From contig CH003021.1 in assembly GCA_000149265.1 (NCBI GenBank), positions 62,001 to 126,000 of the forward strand: a DNA stretch of 64,000 nt. The letters run 5' to 3'. The notes under the pieces are model-generated. The model was not told the origin of the DNA. It made no database searches and was given only the letters and a program-made list of their open reading frames with translations. The stretch comes from Ciona savignyi. Its lineage: Eukaryota; Chordata; Ascidiacea; Phlebobranchia; Cionidae. Below, in pieces: positions 51,965 through 63,900 of the stretch (position 1 is its first letter; the number at the start of each line of letters is the position of its first letter). Both the position numbers and the translations under genes were made by a program.

Positions 51965-54900
51965 CTTTAACAAATAAATATAAATGTATAGTTTGTCTGG
52001 ATTATAAATAAAAAGGTGGGGTAAACATTGAGTGTGGTAAGCATTGATTATTATATAGTTATTATAATTTGAATATTGTTTTATTAGCTCATTAAACGTT
52101 TATTGGCTCAGGTAAAATGACAACAGGCTGCTTATTTGAGATTAGTTTAACCAATGACGTAATGAGAGCAATACACACCGTCGAATCACCGGAAGAATAG
52201 TCAGTGGTGTCAGGTAAATCTAGGACCCTTGGTGACAACTGTTTAAAGTGATGATGGCTCTTCTTCGGTGACTTGCTGCGAGATCGAGGCGAGGACACTT
52301 CGAATCCCATTCCAGATTTTCTTTGATTACTCGGTGACGAGGCACCGATTGGTTTTCGCTTAACCTAAAGTATTGCTACATTAAAACCGTTTTTTTATGC
52401 ATTTCAAACTTAAATAAACTATTTGATTTAAATACTTCTTCATAATGTACAGTTACTTATAATAATTTATAGCAGTGAGAGAATAGTGACAAATTTGCAA
52501 AAACGACAATATGGGTCCAAACACACGTTTCCGCTGACGGACAGACCAGTTTTGAGAAACAAAAACGATTGTGTGGACCTGGCCTTAAGTACGGTCGTCG
52601 AGAAAACTGCTAAATGCAGCGGTGGCCATTACGCCGTTATAGAGCTTGAAACATTTTACGATTAACCATGCCAATTTGTACCTTATGGAAGCAGGTGGAC
52701 TTCATTTTGTTTTGAGGAGATGTTTTTCTCGAACCGGCTTTTATCCGAACTACAAAAATGATAAATGGATTACACAAGGAAGGCTGTGCTAATTACATGG
52801 GACAAAGGTCAATATTTTAATGTACCAGATATCTTATATTTTATTGTATTATATGTCTACAGTCTTGTTTTAAAAGTGCGTTTTTTTAAATTCCTCCAAA
52901 TGTTTTAGTATTTAGTACGAACCATTTTGCAGTACTCGAACTGCTTGTCTGCAGACATAAATGGCATCTGCGCAGACATTTCATGGGCATGTTTTCGCTA
53001 AAGCACTAAAACACAACAAGGTGTTTACCTGGTTTTAAAAGTTTTGATTTCTGGTGATTAGTTTTCATCCCAGTATACGGGTTAAGGGATAGCAGGTCGT
53101 CCGTAATTTCGCTGTCGTCATCCGGGCGTCCACGGGCGTGCTGTGCAAGCGCGGGCGGTACGGTGCAGCAAACCGCGTCCGCCGCCACCAAACAATCCGT
53201 GTCCCACATGGACGAGGAAGAGGATATAAGAGATGTGCTTCTAGAGTGACTGTTCTCCGGTTTCGGGCACGGAATATTTGCGTAAGTTGAAGCATCCTTT
53301 GATAGATTCCCCTTTACCTTGCTTTCCAACCCACGATCTTTGTCGTTCCTTTTCTTCATGAAAAATCTTGAGCGAAGTCGCTCAAACTTTCTTCGTTTTA
53401 ATGAAAAAATATTTTCAAATTTCTTTTTCGGCTTCTTCGACACCGTGACAGAGAATTTGTCTCCAATGCGGGTTTGAAATGCGTTAGATTTGTTTCGTAA
53501 TGAATCATCGCTGGTCTCGGAAACGGACATATTAATAGAATTGGTGTAGGATGTTTCTTCTGAAACAAAAAAATAGTTAACGTTTGTAATAGGTCGGTTA
53601 GCATCGAAAGCATACTTCAGTTACGAAGCCGCATTAATACTAAGGCCGGTAGCATGGCTCAGTCGGATACAATACTGGTTTTATATAGCCAAAAGGTTGT
53701 GGAATCGATTTTAGTTGCTGGACAGGGCATGGTACTCAGCGGACTATACGTCTAATTATAAGGGATTACAACATGGATTAAAAGAGTAGAAACGCCTCAT
53801 GTATACTATAATATAAGAACTCCGATAACCCTAAGTTCGAGGTGTGACTATGGCCCTTGTTCGCATCCACGTAAATAAAACAGAAATATTTACTTAAAGA
53901 CGTCCGATCTGAATCCATGAGAGTCCGATCTGAATCGTATGTCTATGGCATAGTTCTATGGGATACAATAGCATAGTACCAGAGTGGAAATCGAACTCAA
54001 ACCTTTACGATTGTTGTACAAAACTCTTTTTTACTCATGCGGGCTTATCTAAAGCAGGTTTACTAAATCTTTCGGCACGTTTATTAGTTTTGTCTATTGC
54101 CCTGATGTGTATGCTGGGTCGCGGCATAAAACGATCAAGCATGCGGATACCTTCAATTTGTCCTTTCCCTTGCTCAAGATCGACCTCTAACGGCTTCTCC
54201 TTTTTTGTTTTTGTCTGAACAACTTTGAATTCGTCAATACGGGTTTGAACACTCAATTTATCAATTCTAAAAACACTCCAAGATCTGTCTCCACCTTCAT
54301 ATGAACTCTCATCTGTTTTCAAATGGGTGACCGCAATTTGTTGCCCAAAAGATTTCTCCCCGCCCACATATTTTGTTTTGTCCAATTCGTTTCGGTTCTT
54401 GCCAGGAGTAATTTTTCCAACAACCCCAAACATTGGGTCCGCATTTGTGAGAATGTCGGTATTAAAGGATGTAACCGATTCAATATCTTGTGATCGAGGG
54501 GTTGCATCATCATTTAATTCCAGAGGACTGAAATTATAGGACAGGGTATTTATGTTTATCCGTAGGCCTAAGTGGGAAAATACAAGGTGGATTATCACAC
54601 GGATAATAATCAGATTACATCGGCAATACGCAAGAGAACGTCACTACACCGCAACGCGAGTGGAGTTATTATACGGGTAATGGTCAGAATACCTCACGAC
54701 CACCATCATGTTTAACGAAGTTTGTGTCATGTATTAACACCAACTGTTTCACTTTCAGTCATTAACCCAGAGATTTCAATTGATATTCGCTATGTGAGCA
54801 TGACACAACCAACTAAACACAGTTTCCGGTTTTACAACTACATTTCTTCGGCTGAAAGTATACCCACTAATCGTCTGAACTATAAAGCTGGACCAATCGT

Positions 54901-57900
54901 TAATCAACGTTTAGTCACTATACGTCATATAAGATGTTTCAACATAAACCATTAAGAGGACAAAGATGTCGTTTTGAAGTAAATTTTATTTTTAAATCAT
55001 ATTTGTCGCTATTAATTTGGATAGCATAAGACCATACCTGGCTGTTTGTTCACATGGTAATTGCAATGGAGTTCCGAACGCACTTGGAATGCTTTCCGGT
55101 TTGTTTACAGGGATAAACTGGGTGTCTTCATTCTAAAGTAAGGAAGTTTTACTGGCCTTTACAGTAATTGTGTAAGATGGAAATGTTTAGGTCAAAGTAA
55201 AGGATTTGGTGAATTGTCTTTCTTACTATTTTGCGTGGAAGTACAATTAAACAACGCACTCAATAGACTGTATATATCAGTGATTCCCAACCGCGGCTCC
55301 GAGAGCCGCATGCGGCTCCCAGCTAGCCTTCTTGCGGCTCTCATTGACCTTTGAAAATCCCCTAAAAAATATTGGAATCTGATTCTAATAATAAAAAAAT
55401 AAAATTAGTATTCTAAAATTACCCTTGCTTAGTTTGAAGGCTGGGAAAAGAGTTTTTACTTCATAGTTAAGATTAGAGCCAAGGAAAGTTGTGAAAAGGC
55501 TGCTATTGTTACGTCACTGTTTTCTTAAAGCAGTGTGTTTTCATGTTTTCATGAGTGTTTTACGCGGCTCCATACATACGTATTCTAAAATTTGAAATTT
55601 GGCCCCCACACTAAAAAAGGTTGGGAACCACTGGTATATATATATATAAGTTTTATTAAATGAAGAATACACTGCAATAACTTTGGTAAACCTTAAAGTG
55701 AAAAGGAGAAAATCTAACAAAACCTTGTGCTACAAAAGCAGTTTTTCACTACCGGTGATAAACATAAGTGTTCCATTCTAACCTTTTACCAACTAAGGCG
55801 TTGTCTAAATTATTTCATATTTAGTATTCCTAACAGGCTCAAAACATATATAGCGAAACGGCTTCAACCTTTTATATGAATAGCATCGTTTAACATGGAA
55901 AACAAACTGTTAACATAGACGGATTGATGGAACTAGTGCGGTGATTTTATATGTTATCCTTTAATAACAAACCATTGGATTTTGAGAACAACGCATACAA
56001 CGGAGCAAAGTGGTTAGGGTAGACAGGTTTGGCGAGCTTAACCACGAGACCAACGGACTATACCAGAGTTTGAACTATGTCGAGCTTTTTGACCCAGTGG
56101 GGGCACATATGCACCATAAAGCTACAATTGCCTACACCCGCCACCTTACACCTTTGGTTAGTTTTTCGATAGAGAGGTCTACGATTATCACATACACAAC
56201 TGCCTTCAGTTGTTAGAACGCCTCCGTTTATAATTAAAATATGCAAGAAGTAATGTGGGTATGGGTGACTTTAATTGGTGAAATACAACTTTGCACAGTG
56301 ACAAAATATCAGCTAATAGTAACATGCAATACATTAGAATTAATGAGCAAAATTACCGCTTAGATAACGTGAAAACACGGTGCTATAACCTTAAAATCAG
56401 TTACTAATGACAGTGTGGGGAGTTATACTACGCAATGTTGAATCTAAATTAGAAAAAAGCATGTACTCTAAATATTTATTTTCCAACGAAAAAGTGTACA
56501 AAATAAGGAACAACAAGCAAGTATATTTTGATTTATATGACCTATGTAGACACTTATGGTGTAATTTTAAGCAAAATTTATTCATCATAACCAAAATGAA
56601 CGAGTTTGTTGTTCCGAATTTTGTTTTTCGTACTTACAGCCGTTATGTACTTTTAATAAGTTAAGCGGTTTTGCTAAAAATAAATATTGAAGGGTTGTTG
56701 TGTATATAGGTTGGTATGCTGGTATATTAGCTACGTTAGTTTGGCACTTTAATTAAACAGCAAACTACAGAGTAAGCCACTTATTAGGCACGGAGAAGAT
56801 ACCGGAGGTGTTGAGATTTTGCCGGTGATGTCTAAACTTGCAGTTCTCTACTCGAGTTGTGCACGTGATTGTCTACGTGAGGTGTCGTGAGTGCACGGTG
56901 CTCATATGAGCCTATGTACCTTCGTGAGGTCACTTTCGAGGTCGGAGCGTGAGTCGCGCAACGAATCGATGCTTTTCCTGTTGGAACGAGGCGGTTTGGG
57001 AGGCACGAGCATCCCCCTGCTGTTGGTGGATGAACCAGAACTGCACGAACTGCTGCTGTGTGATGGCTTGAGGCCTCGATGGCCGCCATCCACTTGTACG
57101 AATGATGAAAGGAAGTCGGTGTATACTGCGTTGTCGTCGTTCCTTCTCACCGACGCTCTACGAGCTGTAATACAACTTCGGTGATTTGGACTTAGATTTA
57201 ATCTATATTGATGAGTTAAACGAGAATATATCCTAATGTGCATGAACTATGATCAATTTTAGCTTAAAATCAATGAAAAAGCTATTAAATTTAAAAAATA
57301 TTTTAAAGAAAAGATACCAAACCAAATTTACGATTTTTGCAATGTCCAATATGCACTTATCGAATTTATTTGATTCTAGTGGATTATTCGTCCGGGCAAG
57401 AATCACATTATTTTTTTATCATACACAAACCAGACTGTGGGTAGGGGGACACAGTCGGTTGCGCAGTTTGCGCTATTGCTATGTGTTTTATTGATAAAAT
57501 AGCAGTTTTTGAATAATCCATTATAATGTCCATAGATTTAATCGCGCAGAAATGGACAAGGTGAAGATCCAATCAAGAATCTGTGTAGTCAATCATGAGA
57601 CTCGTCCTTATCTTCTAGACTACACAACAGGATCAGTTTTACTTCCACGACCCCGAACTCACCCGTCAGGACAGCCTCATGTTCAGCGTCGTCCAACAAG
57701 TATTCATCGGACATCTCTGTAGATGAGCTCGACTTCGACAATGACGAGCTTTGGCTGTTGCCGTCTAACAAACTCTCGCGATACGTGACAGCTGCAAGGG
57801 GAATAATGCGAGATAATCGAATTAGGAGTCATGTTTTTCAAAAAAGCAAAAACTACAATCTTGGTTTTATGATATTATTTTTTGTTTTGTTTGTGAAAAT

Positions 57901-60900
57901 TGTCTTCTTAAATTCACGATCACAGTGCATAACTATTATGCAAATTAAGAAAGATGTTTTATTATCCTGTGTGCCTCCAAATTGTGCTTCGGTTAACCTT
58001 GGGCTCTACAAACAAATAGTTTTTACACAATCATACGCTTTCCTTCTAAATCTTCGTCAGACTTTGCAAGGCAATCAGGATCATGTTTCCATACAAACAT
58101 TTCCAAGTAACCAGTTAAAAAAAAGAACTGTAGTTGTGTTTTTTAGTTGGTAAAAGATCGTCCTAAAGTAAGTTTAATTGTAAACGATTATTACCCTAAT
58201 GTTTTAATTGTTAAACACTTTTAGCGAACTTAAATATTACATTTGCTATGACTGTCAATGAGACACCTTCATAGCAAAGTATATAGGCGAATTGTAACCA
58301 GAGAATAACAGCAAACTGATGCTTTAAATCCATGGCTGTCTGCCTTGCATTGTAAAGCTTCCCGCCATCAAAGGCGACAACGTATTTCCAACCTTACTTT
58401 CTAACGAAGTTGTGTCGGATTCTTCACACACCAACGGTCGCTCGAATATCGGACCTTCTTTCTTTTCATTTCCATGCTGTTTTAAGTTTTCATCGAAAAG
58501 AACAGATAAGTCGTACGGCTTAGGGGGCGGGGGTAACTCCGTATCAATGGGATCACTTTCAAGGGGATAGATCGAACCCGTGTGCTGCGTAATGGGTTTG
58601 CTGTGCACTTTGTGTTTCACGCGCTCGATTAAGCTTTGCAAAACGCTCACTTCGTCTCTGTAAGATAAAGCCTGTTTGTTAACAACTAACTTAAAAACAC
58701 TAAAAAATGTTCATGTTTTAATGAACCGTGTGACTAAGATTCGTCTTATGATAAATAAATACATTTGTATGCCAATAAGGAAAAGCTCCGACCATACATA
58801 CCTGGTGTCATTTTTAATTTATTTATTTATATGGCTAGCGAATTCAGAATACCTGGACAAAATTTATTTAAAAACATGACAATCATGAGTAGTTGATATC
58901 AAGTCTGTAATCATTAAACTAAGTTTTTACACCTAAGTTTCGTAAGTTAGATCAAAGTGCTACTGTAAAATTAACCGTTGATGCGCAATTTAACAGAGTT
59001 ATTCCTGTTAATAGTGGTAAACCATATAATTTAGGATATTTTGAAGCTACAAGAAAACACGACTGACTCACCTTAACCGATTCACTGTGCTGAGAATATC
59101 ACTTTGCTTCTGCTGCATTAAATTTCGGAATGGAAGAGCCTTATCCCCACTCCCCTCCCCCCCAGCTAAACTCTCCTCCGTTTCAACAATGATGGAGGCG
59201 AACTTATGCGCACGGTCGGACTGCTCATCCATACGACCGAGTACATTGGTGTCGAATAATTCAACCAAGTCGTTTGCTTCATCCGATGTCCTGGATTGAA
59301 ATGTGCAATGACGTTTAATTAATGTAAATATTTTTTAATATTTTAGGTTTATGGCAATGGTTTTTCTCCTTCCGAGTGCATGGCTTAGTGACCTTTAGCT
59401 CTGAAGACTGTGCTTATTGAAACTATTCGAATGAACATGCTTTTTTAAAAAAGCACTTGCAGACATTACCTAGACCCAGTGGATTAATGGGCTTATCAGA
59501 AAATAAAAAATGGCACACTGCATATTGTGATCAGCAGCTTGATGGTTACAACTGGGCAACCTCTAAGATGCTACTTCGGGAGCCCTGGACATGGATATTT
59601 TGCCCACGACATGCTGTCAACCCAGTCCAGAGGTTAAACACAAATAGTTCTATGCAATCAATGGACAAGTAGATATTTAGATTAAAGTTTTACCTGATTG
59701 AAGATGATTTTTCCTTGATCACCAATATAACTTTGTTCAATTCTTCATTCCATGTTTCACACTGTAACATATAAAACAAGTCCTAACAAATATATATTTT
59801 GAGCAAAATGTTGGTGTGTTGCTGATAACCACATTCGGATGATGTTAACGTAGGAGCAATTTCGGGTCAAAGTTGTTTACATTAAAACATTAGACAGTAA
59901 TTTAAGAACTTTCAATCGATGATTGATTCAAACCAAAAAGACATTCAATATACCTCATCTGTAAGAGCAAAGAATTTCTGCAGCATTTTAGCGGAAATCA
60001 TAGCATTCTCTGCCCGGTTTGCAGCCGAAATGATATCCATGTTGATTTTTTCAGTTGCGTCGATGGTCTCTTTGTATTTCGGACTTTCTTTCACCAATCT
60101 CTCGTTGCAAGATTGTGCGAAAATGTCCCACAAGTTTTTACCAACCTGAAAGGCAGTTTTTAGTTTCTTTCTTTTACTAGTTCTTTTTGTAATGTATATA
60201 TGAAATTATATGCTTAGGATAATATAGAATATATATGTTTATCACTGTAAATGGGAAAACACAGAAGGCGTTTTCACAAAAAGTAATTGTCCAGAAACAT
60301 AACTAACGAGCTAGTCATCAGTTTCGAATCTGCAACACTTTGACTAAAAGGCGACGTACTACTCACTAAGCTACTTTATCACAGAAGAAAAAATAAACCT
60401 TAATGTCAGATAGTAGATTTTCCGCTTCAATTTCCAACTTGAGCGCTTCCCCTCCATTCTTACAATGTGTCAACCTCACATCCAAGTTGCAGAGCCTCTC
60501 TTGGAATCTGACCAACGATTCTACATGCTGTTGATCAATATGAGAGTGTGATCATAATTCAATTATAACAGTGTAATGCATGGTGTTAGCCAATCACAGT
60601 CAATTTTAAAACAATATCAAAGCAAGAGAGATTCAACTCATCACAATGGCATTATATAAGCAAGAAGTCTAAAAAACCAAATCCCGATATAAGATATTGC
60701 AATGCGCAAGTAAATTGATCACAATTTAATTTTTTGAAGAACCAAATATATTTTTTACAATGGAAGAAAGACACCACCAATTTATTACAAAAATACTATC
60801 AATTATTTGCATCCCTTTTTACAAAGTTGCTGATTTTTTACATGATTTTGTAATTGTCACTTGAAACAACATAAACATGACTGGTTAAATAAAGTGAGGA

Positions 60901-63900
60901 ACATGTAAACGGAATATTTACCGAATTATATTCACGTCCAAACCATGCAGAGACTTGTTCAGATTCCAGAGAGTCGCGATAATTCTGCCACAATTTCTTC
61001 CATCGAGCGTAAGCCACTGACACTTCCATGGTGATATCATCTAATGAACGTCTGTTCCTCGCGATCTGGTCCAAAATGTTCGGATTTGGGGTTAAAAACC
61101 ACAATTAATTATTTAGTAATTAAGAGGCCTTGACCAAACAGTAATGTTCTGCATAGCTGACTGACTAAGCAAGCAGTCAAGCACCCAATAGTCCTGTGTT
61201 CCAAGGACAGTCATTGTCCCACCCCCAAAAGATTTCCATATCCCACATGAAAACATGTTTTCAGATTTAAAAACATTTAAAAGTCGATTAAACTTGCATG
61301 AAATTAATTGTCTTTGAAACACCACGCTGATTGAATTTAAAAGAACATGGGTATAAGACATGAATCTGATGACATCTAGAATGACCTTTTGCGAAAAATC
61401 TGGACACCAGTTATAGTTCACTGGTTAGGAATGAGTGGAATTACACACTATTATTAACTGAGCAACAAATATACCACAACACCACCAGTCTCAACTCAAT
61501 TTTGCATCGTTTAAAAATTGTTAAGAACTCACTTCTTATTTCTGATGGCCAGATATATGTTATCAGATTCAGGTCCTATAACTGAATATTGTTTTTAACA
61601 GAAATGATGGTAATACATATTTTAAAAAAAGATAATAATTAATATGGACTGCTTAGTAAACATTAGGGGTCTGATTCAGGTTTTTACTGAGAGGCTTATA
61701 TAGGATATGCATGTTTATTCCGTAAGTGGGAAAACCAAGAAGTAAACACACAGGTAATCGTCAGGTTAACTCGCGCCTACTGTTGGGAGTTAGTGCAGTG
61801 TGTTGTGTATGATTCACACATTCCTTCAATTTAGTAGAACCCACTAAACCGCTGGGTTCAGGCAATGTCCATTAAGTCCCTTGCCCACGGACCAAACCGA
61901 CTAGCTAGCGACCAGTTTCGAAACTGCAACCCTTCAGTTGAAAGGCGACGCACTAAACCACTAGGCTCATACAAACAAATATACAATTACCTTTCCGAGT
62001 TCGAATCTCTCAATGATCTGGTGAACTTCGAAGTTGGCTGAGGTGACAGCATTCATGAGTTCATCGATCTGATGTTTTGTTCGATCATGACTGCGTATCA
62101 TCACGTTCACAAAGGAACTCTTCTTTGGATTAGAGCCGCCCGCCCAATTGGCGAGCTTTTCTCGGTTCGATAAATCTTGTTCAGATTCGTCAAGGACTGT
62201 TTGAAGCTGGGAGATAATGATGATGTTTTATAAGAAGTTAGTAAAGGTTTTAATTGTAAATGGATTGTAATTAAATTGTAATTAAATTTTAATCAAATGT
62301 AAATGGATTATTTGTAAAGTGAAATTGGTTTTAATTTTTTTGCATAACGATTTTTTTGCATAACAACGTATTATTAAAAGATTTATGTTTCAATATCTTT
62401 TGTTCAGGGATATGAATTTTTACTACATGAAAACCATTAAAAAAAAAGTCAGTAGACGAGTTTCAAATCCACTACAACATCGTTCCTTTCCAAGCGTCTC
62501 AAAATGAAAATATTGTATTTGTATTTTGTATTTTTGCATATAAATATCTTACAATTTATTGTGGTACAAGGCATTACGTTTTGGAACTTCATATGTTTTG
62601 ACAATATGTTACATTACTAGGTTCTCGGTAACCTGTAGTCAGCAGCTCTCAACGTAATATATAAAATGCTTGTATTCACTTAAGAAGCATAAAAACACAA
62701 CTACCCTCAAACATACTACAACAGGCATATGAAAGCAAAAAGGCGGCAAATACTAATGGTTTTTAGTGGGAGAGATAAAGATAATATCCACAGGTAATTA
62801 TTGTTAAGAGTTGATTACTAGGCCATCATCAAGTAATGACGCACGCACCAAAATCATGCACCAAGATAAGACATTAACATATACAGGTGTTGCAGTCCCT
62901 GAGAATAAAAGTACACCCAACCCCCACACAGTTTCACTTACTTTCTCAATGTATTCCAAGCACTTCTTGGCAGTGACAAGCGCTTGTTTGTAATTTCTCA
63001 TCCTCGAGTTCAGCATCTGATACCTGGTGAGAAGCGCTGTAATCATGGTGTTCACTGGATGATCCTCGTCTTTAAGAGGATGCGGTTGTGTGGATCTCAA
63101 TCTTAACATCTCTCCATGCTGTTAGAGTAAAACAGTTTTTTATTTCGGACATAATTTTTAGCTATAATTAACAGCATGTTATTTTTTAAAGTTATTTTAA
63201 ATTTAAGTATGGAGTGCAATAACAGATATTGTTTTACCTATTTTTTTATTTTTTAATTTACGGAATTTAGTCATGCGCTCTTTTGTTTACCGCAATTGAA
63301 ATAATCAAGAGTTTAAAAAACTATAACTATCATTTATCGAGGATGTACAAGATAGAAGTTAAGTAGTCTGACAGTTTCATTGAGATTGCTGACTCTATTA
63401 ACCGAAATTGATAAAAAATCATTGAAAAATATCAGATATAGCTGATAGTGAAGTTACCTTTACAGTTTTCTCTATTTCCGAATGAACTGATTGCAGTAGA
63501 AGGAAGCTGTTCTCCAGTTGATCGGTCAAAGATTGGTTCTCATCATGATCCCCTCCAAGTTTTACCTCCTCGTTGATAAACAATGATTGCTCCAAGTTCT
63601 CCAGTGAGGCCATCAGCTGGGAATTGCAGAGAAAATATGACATCATCAGAATTTTATTGAAACTGGCCTAAAATTAAGATAGTATACCTCTGAATCTAAT
63701 TGAAATTACTCGGTATATATACAAATTATAAAAGTCACATCCAATATGAGTGGGATAAATAACATACTCAGACATCGCACAAAAAGTTACTTCTGCTTTC
63801 TTTTGTGTTTAAATAATAATTGAAATACTGTGTACAGGACCTGGCCTTTGTCCCTATCAAGACTCTTGACGAATCCAATTTTTTTTATTGAATTTGACCG

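Noticed and set aside
57758..58153. Plus-strand frame of about 131 codons with a hydrophobic stretch
   Set aside because: It overlaps a well-supported minus-strand exon and an AT-rich intron; hydrophobicity comes from T-rich DNA. No start context or homology.
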